The notes: generated from the sequence alone by a model not told the origin. A stretch of DNA of 64,000 bases from Nymphaea colorata (GCF_008831285.2 NC_045145.1:17562040-17626039); one strand, 5' to 3'; positions 13,166 through 25,401 are shown, numbered from the stretch's first letter. A program made the numbers and translations.

Positions 13166-13554
13166 GTTGGGTGGCACATTCAAAACCTGGTTTTTAATAA
13201 CTTAAAAGGAGACTAACGGCTTGTTTGGTTGGAGGGAAAGGGAGGGATTGAGCGATCTTTCATTTTTGTTTGGTTGACTAATTAGAAAGGAGGGAAAATG
13301 AAGAAAGTGTGTTTGGTTGCGAGGGGATGGAAAGAACAAGAAAGAAAATGGATGGATTGTGTAGTGTAAATGCAATCCCTCCCAAATCGGATGGATTGAG
13401 AAGGAAAGGAAAGGAATGAAAGAAATAATCTTTTTATTTTCATACTACCCCTCTCATTCATTTCCTCTCTTTTCTATCCAAACAAACTGGGTTTTCTTTG
13501 ACGACACTCAAACACTAAAAAAAAATTGGTTTTGAAGTGTCACCCAAACATCAA
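13166..13554. mobile_element. Nested pair of small inverted-repeat transposons (MITE-like)
   Basis: Two sets of imperfect inverted repeats are nested. The outer arms, at about 13166-13198 and 13519-13554, share GGGTGRCAC followed by TTCAAAACC. The inner arms, at about 13215-13242 and 13465-13492, share TTGTTTGG followed by a purine-rich GAAAGG tract. The outer arm resembles sequence at 26026-26105, which has a GTTTAGATGACAC motif. I could not fix target duplications, so the boundaries are approximate. Confidence 0.5.
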
Positions 13555-13785
13555 TATGTTTTCTGCTCGTGTTCATCCCTCTCTTAGCCTTTCTCTCTTC
13601 CTCTCCCTCTCTCTCTTTAATCTCACTTTGTCCCTTCCTGAAACGCCTAAAAGGGTCCCCCAAAGTGTTTTCTGTTTCACCGCCCTTTTCAAAGTTATAT
13701 AAAATCTGTTTCTGAAGTCCTTGAATTGGAGCAAATTAGTGTGGTCGATTGAACCTGTGGAACCTGTTGCAAATTCATAACACAG

Positions 13786-14029
13786 AGAATCTGATGATAG
13801 CCTTCTGGATGTGAGCAATGGCAATAACTCCGTTGTTGAAACTTTAACTAGCCATGCCTCACTCCAATTAGAAGCAAGGAGTGTTTTTCATACAAGGCGA
13901 GCAAAGCCATCTGCCCCTATGGTGGCTTCTTCCCCTGACAGCAATTTTGGTGGGGAGCTTTCTGGCGGTGGAAATGCAGCCTACACTTTCATGATTAAGC
14001 TCTTTCATGAACGTCTCCTCTTATTTTAG
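13786..14029 (+). pseudogene. Possible orphan coding-exon fragment
   Basis: After a CACAG acceptor-like site, an open frame of about 80 codons begins ESDDSLLDVSNGNN and ends at a TAG. Its composition looks protein-like (Ser, Asn, Glu and Gly-rich, ending FMIKLFHERLLLF) rather than like random intergenic DNA. No upstream exon or ATG in context is visible. It lies between a MITE pair and a LINE remnant, so it may be a relic or captured piece of a gene. I do not recognise the family. Confidence 0.3.
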
Positions 14030-14229
14030 GACGACATTTGCTCTGGTTTTTATTTTGCGTTTGTTTGCATTTTCTGAACTTTGTGATGCATTATCAGCCA
14101 CAAAATGAGATAAAAAACTCAAGCACGCATAACCCAGCTGCCCCAAAACCAAACGCCAAACCACCACAAGAGTAGATGCTCCTGATTAAAAATCAAAGGA
14201 CATTAAGCACAAACAGGACCTGTAAAGCT

Positions 14230-16900
14230 AAGATAGCATTAGCCGCCATCATCTCTCCCAACTGTTTCCCCATATTGACGCATCTGCTCACCAGCCTCTA
14301 TATTAGGCAGTTGGCAAACTACCCTTACACGTTGGCTCAGTGCCCTAATATGTTGCCATTTTTTATTAATCGGCCTTCTTCCTTCCAACACAACTCTGAA
14401 TCTACGGTTCCAGCCTTCATTGTTCGCTATGATCTCAAAATTTCCATTAAATCTCTCTGTGGATTGTAGCCAGCCATTCAACATGTGCAATTCAGCATCA
14501 TCTTCCCTAGAGCGAGCTTCAGTAAAAAGGGCCTCACTAGATTGCATACCTCTCAATCTTCACAAGCCCATTACCATGGTTTTAACGCTCTTCTTGCAAG
14601 TAACAATTTGAAGCACATTGGCTTTCATGTTTAAGCTTGAGAGACTATCCTCACACACGAGTCCAATCAGCAGCCAAGTCGGCATGGCCTTTCGTTCCTC
14701 ATCCTTTAGCTGTGTACTTTGAAATGCCTCCTTAGCTGAGTATCAAACAACAGAGAAAATCTATTGAGTCGTATGTATGGTCACTCTCCCATGTGTCACT
14801 TCATTTCTAAGCCACCACAACTTCCATACCATGATTAAGAATAACAACATCTAACATTTCCTAAAGCATTTAGCCTTGAAGGACACCTTGCAAAACTGGA
14901 TTTTTTCATCTATACTTTGCCATGGGAACCTACTCCTACCAAACTTTGACATGCAAATTGCTCTCCTCCTTCCTTTTGCATAAGTGACATCTATTAGCTA
15001 AATGCACTCTATGCCTTTGTAATCTATCTTGAGTGGTCTTTTTCATGAGGCTGGCAATGTAAGTAGTCCAACTTGGTCTAGTTGAAATGTGTCTGTTCCA
15101 TGTACCCTTCAACCAGCCTTTACGACTCCCCTTTTGCCTTATAGCTTCCCAGATCCACATGGACCTTAGATCATTGAATTTCTGGGAATTACTAACTATT
15201 TGTCAGCTCACTAGCTAGTTGAATATACCTAGTCGCCGATAATGCCTTGCTCGGCGGAGCTAGTCTAGCCTCACCCCTCTCTTTTACCTCAACTACTGAA
15301 AGCTTCAGCCGATCAATTATGACACCATATTCCTCCCCACTCCTTGATTGCACCAAAATTTCATCATACCACTAGTTTGACCAGAAAGGGACCGATTTTC
15401 CATCATTAATCTTCCATTTTACCTAGTTTTCTATCTTGTCTCAGTTTTTTCAAGCCCAAGAGCCCTTCCATGGTTTTCACATTGTCCATAAACTCTTAGA
15501 TTTAAGATATCTTGCCCTACACCAATGAGCAAATATTGAATTGTATTAAAGGAATGGCAAAGCCTGCTCGCTAGTAGAGAGTGATTAACATCCCCAGGAA
15601 GGCATATATCAATCCTTCCTTTCGCTTTGAGCTTGCACATTGAACGCCAGACTATTTGGTGAATATGTTGGTTATCCTCAATATCAGCCCAATGGAACCT
15701 GGCCATGCATTTCTTAAGCTTCTTCACTATATCACGTGGGAAGGAGAAAGATTTGCATCCAAAAATTATCCATGGAGCTTAGGTTATAAGTGATAAGGCA
15801 AGTACGCCCAGCAGATGATAGGAGTTGGGACTTCTAAGGTGCCATCTTCTTATCAAATTTAGCAATTAATCATGCCTAATGCTCCACATTTAAGTTCCCC
15901 GTAAAAAAAAAAAGGACGCCCAAATATTCTAAGGGCAGCTTAACCATCTGCCAGCCACCAATGTTGGCCAACCTTTGAATTAAAGGTAAAAAGAGAGAAT
16001 TTGAAGTTATTGATTATTAAGCCCACTCTCATTCTAATTGGTTTAACATTCTTTTGATGTTGATAAGCGATTTGACTGAAGCAACACTAAATAACAAGAG
16101 ATCATATGCAAACATTAGGCAGTGGACATATGGTATGACTCTAACTGAGGAGGGGAGGCGAATGACCCTCCTCATTATTTGCCCCTTAATATTCCTAGCT
16201 ACAATTTTCATTATTGGGATAGGCCTGGGAATCGGGCCGGGCCTGGCCGGCCTGTTCCGACCCATCGGGCCGCTCAACTTGACCCGGACCCGGACTGGCC
16301 CGGCCCGCCCTCCAGACCGCCTTTCCCCCACCCTGGCGCCCTCCCGACCCCCTTTCCCCCTCCCGAGTCCCAACCCCCTTTCCCCCCGCCCTCCCGACCC
16401 CCTTTCCCATCACCCTCCCCCGCCCTCCTGACCCCCTTTCCCCCACCCTGGTGCCCTCCCATTTCCCAGCAAAAGGAGGGGGAGCGACGAGGGAGGCGGA
16501 GGAGGAGCAGCAAGGGAGACGAGGAGGAGGGAGAGGGAGAGCGGGAGCAGAGAGGGAGAGGGAGAGGGGGAGCGAGAGCAGAGAGGAGGAGGGAGAAGGG
16601 GAGCGGAGGGCGAGAGTCGGGCCGGGCCGGGCCGGGCCGTCGCCGGGCCAGGTTTTTCCTGGCCCGGACTCGGGTTCGATCGGGTCGGGCCGGGCCGGCT
16701 AGGCGGTGGTCGGGCCGGGCCGACGCCCAGGCTTATATTGGGATGAATAGGTAGGGAGACATCCGGTCGCCTTGCTTGACACCCTTGGTAGAAGTGAAAT
16801 TTCTCCTTACCTCTTCATTAATCATCACTTCATAAGATATCGAGGAGACACAAACAACAGCTTTTGCACCCATGATGGATGAAATCTAAGATACACAAGG
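14230..16900 (-). mobile_element. Degenerate LINE (non-LTR retrotransposon) remnant
   Basis: Read on the minus strand, reverse-transcriptase landmarks occur in the right order but in broken frames. FHPSWVQKLL and VSSISYEVMINEE lie near 16800-16890, and GVKQGDRMSPYLF near 16750-16800. A degenerate catalytic box FAYDLLLF (normally FADDLLLF) lies near 16080-16110. A thumb-like region (MARFHWADIEDNQHIHQIVW) follows near 15640-15710. A zinc-binding segment with CHLCKRKEE lies near 14950-14975, and a C-terminal region at 14239-14556. Stops and frameshifts show that it is dead. The hAT-like element at 16220-16735 interrupts it between two reverse-transcriptase motifs. Confidence 0.8.
16220..16735. 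mobile_element. 516-bp GC-rich non-autonomous hAT-like element nested in the LINE
   Basis: The element is flanked by an exact 8-bp target duplication, TATTGGGA, at 16212-16219 and 16736-16743. Its ends are imperfect inverted repeats, TAGGCCTGGGAATC on the left and TAAGCCTGGGCGTC inward from the right. Arrays of GGGCCGGGCC lie just inside both ends. The middle has a pyrimidine-rich CCCTTTCCCCC segment, then a purine-rich GAGGGAGA segment. It encodes no plausible protein; the long frames across it are compositional. The 8-bp duplication and terminal repeats fit the hAT superfamily. Confidence 0.8.
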
Positions 16901-17844
16901 CTGTTTTGCAGGAAGAGAAAGAACGAATAAAGCCTTTTTTCCCTGCTCTGAGTTTCACATTACTTTTTTGATCGGGTGAGTACATGCCTTCCATATTGGG
17001 TACACAAAAGAAACAATAAAGAGAAAATAGAAAACACAAAGCTACAAAGAAGGGTAGTGCTGCGTGCGAAAAAGCAATCTGTTTTGGAAGGTTATGGACA
17101 CACCAACAGCATTTGTTTCAATTTACAGCCTTTATTAACTGCGATATTTTCCAGATTAACAGGTGGATTATGTGAAACCTATAGTTTTACAAAATAAATG
17201 AGATAACCTTTGTATATGAAAGGCATTTTAATACAATGTATATAAAACATGGAATAATAATACCTAGAATAATTATATGATGCATTTGTTCCACATTTCC
17301 ACCTTCCAAATACGTGTGTATTATTTTCAATGCTAAGCACTTAAATACCATACATTCAAACGCCCCCTAAGGAATTGGCTCCAGGATCCTCCGGCCGGTC
17401 CAGCAACATTCCGTTGTGTCTGGTTTTCCGGTCGAGCGGGGCAGTGTTGTTTGTCCGGAACAAACTTGTTCCAATTATATCGATTCCGATGATGCCGCCC
17501 AGGCTCAGGGCGCTGCCCTACGACTCGCTAATACGAACCGTGTTAGCTAGACGGAGATCCCGATACGGACCGTTGGAGGGTAACGAGTCGGTGAGTTTCG
17601 TAGCAAACAAGCGAATTTGCTGTCGCGAAAAATTCGCCTTTCCCGCTCGTTCTTTTAAATTTCATTCCGTGCAAGGAAGCGGGCTTTGCTCTTCCCCTTT
17701 TAGACTCTTTGCCTTCCCAAACGCTTTCCTTCTGCTTCCGCTTTTCCTGCCACTCATCCCTTTCGGCAGCCTACGGCGTTCATCTTCCCATTCCATTTTT
17801 CCGGCGGCCGAATCCCGCAGCTATCTCCGGCTAGGCAGTAGAAG
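16901..17844. other. Upstream region of the chromomethylase gene
   Basis: The left part is AT-rich. From about 17370 the sequence becomes GC-richer, and 17630-17844 is pyrimidine-rich and probably forms the promoter and leader of the chromomethylase gene. No separate gene is supported; an open frame at 17375-18037 runs into exon 1 in another frame. Confidence 0.45.
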
Positions 17845-20800
17845 ATGCCGCGTAAGGTCTGCACCCGCAACCCCCACTCCGCAGCTGCTGCTGAGAAGAG
17901 CGGCTTCGATTCCTCGGCACGAAAGCGAGGCCGAGATGCCAAGGAGGAGCCTGCGTCGACGGAAGATGAGGAATGTTTGGAGACTCTGTTCGTTGACTCG
18001 GAGGAGGAGGAGGAGGCGATGCCTCTGGCTAAAATGATGAGGGTGGGGGAGAAGGGGAAGACCTCCGGGAAGAAGCAGAATAGGAAGCCTGCGTCTTCTG
18101 GTATCTACTTCACGGGAGAGCCGATTTTGGAGGAGGAGGCGTATCGGAGGTGGCCTCACAGGTACCCTGCCAAGGTGAGGAGTTTTCCTTACGTTTTCTT
18201 TATTTCCTCTGTTTCTGATTCCGCTGGTTGAGGTAGATTTTTGTTGTTGGACAGAGATCGGGAGGGAAGGATCGGAAACTGAAGCAGGAAAGGTATGTAA
18301 AAGTTACATCGGGGAAACAATGTCTAGAGCACCGTCGGATTTTGGTCCGAGCTTTCCTAACTTGTTTCCTCAAAATTGCCCAGCAGTGAGGGGGGCGAGC
18401 CCGTTATCTACGCGAGGCGTCATTTTTCTCAATGTGAGATTGATGGAGTTGTTTTCAATCTATATGATGACGCTTTCGTAAAGGTACTCTCTTCTGCTAT
18501 GGAATGAAGTTGAAATCTGCATGTGTTGTTGGACATATAAACTCACTGGAAGCATTCATATTTGCGCACGTTAGAAGGCAATATGAGTGTGGTGGACGAT
18601 TAAATAATATCTACATGCTGCTGGATTAGGCGTGATAGGTACGAATAGATATGACCTGTTAAGGATTAGTCATGTAAATTCGCGTTTATTATGGGTTCCT
18701 GCAAGGATGACAAATCATTGCAAGAAGCCCAATTCCATGGCATTCATTGTGAAATTTTCATTAGAGATGACAGGAATAAAAAAAATCTAGCTCATAAAAT
18801 TCTTTGGTTATTTTTCTCTGCTATCCAATCTTATAGGCTTCTACATTTCAGTGGTGCAGAGGGCTACTATGCCTTTTCCCCCCTGTTCCTTGCCATTGTT
18901 CTGCCCATCACTAGTTCTCGTTTTTCTCGTTATCATTTCCTTGTGCATTATACAGTCTTTTGGTGTCTGAGCATTCGCATTAAGAATAAGCCATTGAAAG
19001 TGCGTTTCTACTGCCAAACCTTTCGCTTAATTTGTGCTTTCTTTTGGGCAGGGAGATGATAACGGGCCCGATTTCATTGGCAGAATTGTTGAATTCTTCG
19101 AGGGACCGGATGGGGAAAGATATTTTAATGCCCAATGGTTTTATAGATCCGAGGATACTGTATGAATATTTGCGGTGATATATTTGTTGTTTACCCTTCT
19201 GAATTCTGCCATTACATACGAATATCGAATGTTTTCGCAGGTAATAAAGGATCACGCGAACCTTATTGATAAGAAGAGAATTTTCTTATCCGAAATCAAA
19301 GATGATAATTTGCTGGAATGCATCGTCTCCAAAGTCAAGATTGTGCAAGTATGCCCAAATGTATGCTAATTGCTTGGAAGTTGTCAGCTACTGAAGCACC
19401 TCTGTTTCTTCTTCGATGCTTTATACAATTGTGTGTATTATTAGCATTTATCATCATCATCATCATATTTTTTTTTGTATTGCCTCATATCCTGGTAGTT
19501 TTACTTGCTGCAATTTCATCAGCTTTTGACGCTTACTTTTCCTTTCATCTTCAAAATCGCAGGTTGATTTACTTGCAAAAGAGAGGAAAATTCCTGCTTG
19601 TGACTTTTATTATGATATGTCTTATTCTCCGGTGTATTCTACGTTCTCTAAAATTCTACCTGGTAGCCCCCTCATCCTTCTGAAATTCCTTTCTTTATTT
19701 ACATCTTCCTGGCTGAAATGTGTGATTCATAATTATTGTTCTGTTAACAAAAGTTACTTTGTGGAATTGTCAATGCTATTGGCCGATCACATTTGAACTT
19801 CCTCTATTACCTTTCAGAAAGTTCGGATTCGAGCAGCGGCTCATCTTCAACTTTATCTTCTGAAACCAAGTCAGATTCTGAAGAACCGTCGGTCGATTCT
19901 AAGATGGAGAAACCTGTGCTGTCTTTATTAGACTTGTATGCTGGCTGCGGTGGAATGTCCACTGGACTTTGTCTGGGAGGTAGACTGTCTGGTGTGAACC
20001 TCGTTACGGTAATTTAATCAATCGAGATGCTAAATCTACGAGAACAGTTTCAGTATTGTCTAACTTATCTTTCTCTATCCACCTTTGACTTTCCTAACTT
20101 GTTTTTTTGGTAGAGATGGGCCCTGGATATCAATGAATATGCTTGCCAGAGTCTTCAACTTAATCATCCTGAGACACAGGTAAACTGTTCGTGTAATCTA
20201 AACAGGTTACTAGAGTGTGCAGTCAGAGTTGCTAGTCTTTTGGTATTTGGTCCCTCCTGTTTTGATGCTAAGTCCGTTTGCATGTTTGTCTCCACATATA
20301 CCTACCCAGTTACCTGTCAATGTAGATCTACACTGTTCTTTGCTCTCTTTTCAGGTAAGAAACGAATCTGCAGAGGATTTCTTGGCATTGATTAAAGAAT
20401 GGGAGAAGCTTTGCAAGCGATATCATTTATTGGGTACTATAAAGACCCAGTCTGAAAACTTGGTCGTGGACGACAATGATGATCCTGAAGATGAAGATGA
20501 AAAACTTGCAAGTGGTGAGTATGAGGTCGCAAAGATTGTAGGTGTCTGCTATGGTGATCCTAGTGAATGTGGAAAACGTGGACTCAAGTTTAAGGTAATT
20601 TAGGTTCGAGCTTGTATTTATGACACGAGAATATTAGATTTACAATACTATTTGCACCATCTGCTTTATTTTTCAAAAAATTCTCCTTTTGTTATTTATT
20701 TCCATACTATTTATGTGGTTGAAACTTATCAAATTGCCTGTCCTATGAAAAGTGAACGACGATTTGGCTTTTAAGATTTACCATCAGCTTTGTCTGAACT

Positions 20801-23800
20801 CTCAAGAGACCTCCTGTTAATGAGTTTCTTGCGCATTGGTGAACGATGCATTGTAAATGATTTGCCTTTAATCCATCTTTTACTGAAATGTTGCCTAATA
20901 ACGAGATCCCACAGGTACGCTGGAAAGGTTATGGACCGAGTGATGATACCTGGGAACCGATTGAAGGGCTAAGGTAGTAGACTGTACCCAGAATAAAGTT
21001 GGGCGTTGTAGTTACTCTTCCTTTTACTTCATTTTGCAATTGGTTTTGCTATGCAGCAAGTGCCAAGAACGGATAAAAGAGTTTGTGACGAAAGGCTATA
21101 AGATGAATATTTTGCCTCTACCTGTAAGTATTTTAGTACTTTTCTTTTTGAATCTCCATCAACCATTCCTCTTATTCCTCTTAGGTGCCCATTAAGTTAT
21201 GACATGGTTTAGTCACAGAAAATGCGTTTTTAACAAATAAAAAAAACCCCGATAAATTAAATGGCCATTAAAAACTTAAAAAAAGCATTTCTTTGGAAAA
21301 AATGTTAAAAACACAAAAACGTGTTTTTAACCTATTTTTAACGTGTTTTTTTTCACTTTTTTATTTTTTCAGTTTTTTTAATGCCACACACTTTTTTTTT
21401 TTTCATTTTTTATTTGTTGCAAGTCTATATGTTTGTATTATTAGTTTCTCACTTTCATTTTTTTCCTATTTTTAGTTTTTTAAATTTTTAAAAAATTTAC
21501 TATATTTTTTCGGCTTTCCTATTTTTTTTTAAGTTTGTCATACCATACCCAAAAAAAATCTTACCGAAGTTATTTGTGACTATGGTTTATAGAATTGTAT
21601 GTTGTAATGATAAATGAATGTTGTTTTAACTGTTTGTGCCCGTGACTTGTTAATTTAATAGGGTGATGTTGATGTAATTTGTGGAGGACCACCTTGTCAA
21701 GGAATTAGTGGGTTCAATCGGTTTAGAAATGCACAAGCACCATTGGATGATCCCAAAAATCATCAAATGGTTGTCTTCATGGATATTGTTGACTACTTGA
21801 AGCCAAAATACGTTTTAATGGAGAATGTCGTGGATATTTTAAAGTTTGCTCGTGGTTTTCTTGGAAGATATGCATTGGCGCGGTTGATTCATATGAATTA
21901 TCAAGCAAGACTTGGCATGATGGCTGCAGGATGCTATGGACTTCCTCAATTTCGTATGCGTGTTTTCTTGTGGGGGGCTCATCCAAACGAGGCAAGCATT
22001 TTCTTCAATTTCTAAGGGTTCACTATCATTATATAGTTCGGATTTTGAATTTCTTTTAATGTTTAATCTTGCAGAAACTGCCTCCATATCCTCTGCCAAC
22101 TCATGATGTGGTCGTTAGGGGTGGCGTTCCTAATGAATTTGAGGTATGCTTGCATGTAAAGGATGTAGTCTTCCTTTTTAGTTCCTACCTTAGACAAAGT
22201 ATCAGCCATCTACTTGTCACCGTGGATGATTACTTGTGGCTGCTTAGATATTGGCATCTTGATATATATTATTTCCCATTCACTCTGCCAGAGAATTTTT
22301 TTTGGCTTTGGAAGCTTTTTGTGCAACTGTCCATATAGTGGAAAACATCCTTCTTTGACCTTGAATAACCATGTCATGGATCAATCAATTTGCACAACAG
22401 TAAAGTCTTGATGGAGAAGCCATGTAACAACTACGATTGTCCTTTGTCCTGCTACCGCTAAAAGAACGCATGCTGGTAATGGACTGAAGCAGTATACTAA
22501 ACAACTAATGCAATGTACTGTCGTTACTCAGTCTTGTGTCCCCCTTTAATTGTTGTCTTGTCAAAGACGGGTCAAAACCCAAAAACTTAAAGAAAGAAAA
22601 ACAATCGATTGTTGTCATTCAATCTTGTGATCTGCTTTAATTGATTCTTAGAAGCTATTTCTCATGGGTATGAACTAGTGTGGTGCGGGTATATATGCTA
22701 AAAAAATACTGATGTAATTGATATGCCAGTTTGTAATGTGTATATATATATATATATGTATATATATAACCAAACAAATTTATGCAATCAGATACATATA
22801 TTCATTATTTATATTCATAAAATGTAACTAATATAAAAAAATTCCAAAGTATATATTGAAAGAAAAAAAAATTCCGGCATACGGTGCCCTCGTGCTACGT
22901 CGATATGGGCGAGGTGCCCTTTCAGGCATGTCCATGCGACATAAGTTGGAAGAAAAACGGACGTTCGGAACAAATGGCAGAAGACTCATGGTTTATAGGG
23001 CAGCTTGCACATGTATCCTTATGGAAAGGACTTCTTTTGTATCCAGTCGAATGGACTTCTTTTGTATCCAGTCGAATGAATGCCACGTAGCCTACACTTT
23101 GGCTGGAAATAACGGCATTTAAGGCATTTTCTTTTGTTTGTGGGTGAATGAACCCTTAATTTTTTACGTTCTCAGCTTCCAGAAATTGTTAAAAGAAATT
23201 TATTCATTTTCTCTGATACATGATTGTGCTTAAAAAAATTCTAGCAAAATGTTGTGGCGTACGATGAAAATCAACCCCGGAAATTAGAGCGAGCACTGCT
23301 TCTTGGAGACGCCATTTCTGACTTGCCTGCGGTTAGTTTCTTTATCTCATTTAATTTGTTTCGTACTTTTGTCCCTTAAAATTTTTAAGTCTAATATGTT
23401 TTGTGCATTTATCTCTTACAAACCTATTTTTGGGCAATGCAGGTCTCTAACGATGAAATGCGTGATGAAATGCCATACGGAAAAACAGCAAAAACAGAAT
23501 TCCAGAGATACATCAGGACAAGCCGGCAGGGTGGGTCTTTGTTATGATACTGATGGATATAATTTCTTCGAAGATGATGTCTTGACTGTATTAATTTTAT
23601 ATTATCATTCAATAGTTACTTAAATTCCTTTATACCACTAAAAGAAATTCTATTCAAACTTTCCAAATTCTGAAATTTAGTAAATGCACAATTAGGCCAC
23701 TGGTGAAAAAGACGCTACAGTGGGATAAATAGAGCAGTTCTTTTTGTGCTTTATATTCGAACTTGTGAAATAATTGGCCACTAGCTGATAAGGATTTTGC

Positions 23801-25401
23801 TTTTTGTTATTTTTCCTTTTTACGATGCATAGACATGACCGGAGCGACAGCAACTGGCAAGAATATGCCAACAAAAGGAATGTTGTTTGACCATCAGCCT
23901 CTTAAACTGAACATGGATGATTATCTACGAGTTAAGGAAATTCCCAAGAAAAAGGTGTCCGCCAGTAAGACTAGTTCTTTCCGGAAATTAGCATTTTCGT
24001 GGTCAGACTCTTAGTGTTTTTTCTTTTGATTTTTATAGGGAGCAAACTTCAGAGACCTTCCTGGTGTAATGGTTGGTGCAGATAACATTGTTCAGTGGGA
24101 CCCTAGTGTTGAAAGAGTTCTCTTGCCATCTGGGAAACCGCTGGTACGACAATTTTGCATGGTTGATTTTTTCCTGATGGCAGGATATATTATCAGAAAT
24201 TAATTAATCATCCCGTTGACAGGTGCCAGATTATGCCATGTCCTTTGTAAAAGGACGATCGACGAAGTAAGTTTCACACGCTCAAATTGTTTTCAGGAGG
24301 AATTAGTGTTTGATTTTTGGATAAATTAGTGAGGACCATTTGGAAGTTCAGGAGGAATTTGTGTTTGATTTTTTGATAAATTGATGCAGACCATTTGGTC
24401 GACTATGGTGGGATGAAACAGTTCCGACAGTCGTGACAAGAGCAGAACCACATAACCAGGTCTGCTTTCCTGCTTTAGTGATAATACGATAACACAAATA
24501 TGAGATATCTTGACCTTGAAGGAATTGACCAGGTCATCTTGCATCCTGAGCAAGACAGAGTATTGACGATAAGGGAAAATGCACGACTGCAAGGATTTCC
24601 CGATTACTACAAGCTTTGTGGGCCAATCAAGGAAAGGTGAACATTACATGCATATTGCAATATTTTCTAGTGTTGAATATGTTTGAGGATTGGTATCTTT
24701 GAATTGTATGTGTTTTCATGCCAAACACCACAGTTATCTTTACAAGCATAGCAGGTCATGTAGTCTGGTGAACGGGCGGAGAATTCCATTCCCGAGACCC
24801 TAGGCCTGCCCCTTTCCCCCCTGCGAGGGGTTTTTAGGACTGCATTGATGCCTCGAGGAAGCGGCCCCATTGCATGTCAATTAGTGCATCATCGTCTCAT
24901 TTGCAGCACTGCCTACTGGCCAATGATTCCGTTAATGCGTAAAGCGGATCATGTAGTAAACCTGTGGCTTAGATAATAAACTTTTTCTGGTTGCTGGATC
25001 CTTCAGTACAAGCAGAAATTTTTAGGTTAATACATGAAGAAGAAAGTGAAGAGTGCATGGACACTTCTGAAACATGGTCTCGATGTTGGGCTGTGTCTGA
25101 CGCCGGCACTCCTTCATTTCTCCAGCTGAAATCAAACATTCTGCATTCTGTTTATCATTTCTTCTGTGGCAGTTGTAGCATATTTGCAACTTACGCTTTG
25201 ATGCATTTCTCCAGGTATATCCAAGTGGGAAATGCTGTTGCTGTGCCGGTTGCTAGAGCGTTAGGATATGCTTTGGGAATGTCTTATCAAAAGATTACTA
25301 GCAACCAACCTGTTATGGTTCTCCCTCCCAAGTTCCCTCAATCCTTGCATAAAGTACCTTCTGCAACAATTGAAATTGAGCAGTTAGAGAAAAGTTGTTG
25401 A
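17845..25401 (+). CDS. CMT3: Chromomethylase, CMT3-type DNA cytosine methyltransferase, 21 exons
   Basis: This enzyme maintains CHG methylation in the nucleus by reading H3K9me2. Exons: 17845-18174, 18255-18292, 18387-18483, 19052-19159, 19241-19348, 19563-19662, 19818-20008, 20114-20179, 20355-20594, 20915-20973, 21057-21123, 21662-21991, 22075-22143, 23245-23331, 23443-23530, 23833-23954, 24039-24143, 24223-24266, 24390-24459, 24533-24636, 25215-25401. They splice in frame to 869 residues, close to Arabidopsis CMT3 (839). A basic/acidic tail is followed by a BAH domain (about 120-245). Motif [11 protein letters not shown] is at 297-306. The chromodomain (about 401-456) has probable aromatic cage residues Y402, W429 and Y432. 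Motif [12 protein letters not shown] carries catalytic C480, ENV is at 522-524, [10 protein letters not shown] lies in exon 20, and the final target motif [13 protein letters not shown] starts at 809. The chromodomain sits between motifs I and IV, the CMT hallmark. Confidence 0.96.
21992..22074 (+). other. GC-AG intron 12 of the chromomethylase gene
   Basis: The exon ends AACGAG and the intron begins GCAAGC; it ends TTGCAG. Splicing here joins the conserved FLWGAHPNE segment to [11 protein letters not shown] in frame, as in the CMT family. No GT donor nearby keeps the frame before the stop at 22012. The donor matches the known GC-AG class. Confidence 0.8.
23028..23077 (+). repeat. 25-bp perfect tandem duplication in chromomethylase intron 13
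   Basis: Two identical adjacent 25-base copies (23028-23052 and 23053-23077) begin GGACTTCTTTTG. They lie in the 1.1-kb intron 13, which also has a TA microsatellite near 22741-22770 and may contain inserted repeat DNA. Confidence 0.9.
24294..24398 (+). repeat. Imperfect tandem duplication across the intron 18/exon 19 junction
   Basis: A segment of about 50 bases at 24294-24343 recurs with period 55 at 24349-24398. Both copies start CAGGAGGAATT and end CCATTTGG. The second copy contains the working acceptor GATGCAG and the first nine bases of exon 19. The first copy has GTGAGG where the second has ATGCAG, and using it would shift the frame. Confidence 0.85.
24637..25214 (+). other. Last intron (20) of the chromomethylase gene
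   Basis: This 578-base intron separates GPIKE from RYIQVGNAV. It holds a GC-rich patch at 24770-24870 without a recognised identity. Its 3' part is open in the exon 21 frame from about 24990, so a partly retained transcript could stay open locally. Nothing suggests this is functional. Confidence 0.5.

Noticed and set aside
16179-16754. A 191-codon open frame and several overlapping frames of 80-125 codons
   Set aside because: They run through GGGCC, CCCTTTCCCCC and GAGGGAGA arrays of a non-coding transposon; the products are Pro/Arg/Gly low complexity on both strands.
20500-21110. Chromodomain near a possible Gypsy chromovirus integrase
   Set aside because: The chromodomain exons are in frame with, and lie between, methyltransferase motifs I and IV; this is the defining layout of chromomethylases, not an integrase.
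22856-23122. Two overlapping frames inside chromomethylase intron 13
   Set aside because: They cover the tandem duplication in different frames, have no family likeness, and lie within an intron whose removal joins conserved motifs.
24991-25401. A separate 136-codon gene at the chromomethylase 3' end
   Set aside because: It has no ATG at its start, and its last 62 codons are chromomethylase exon 21; the rest is intron 20 that happens to be open.
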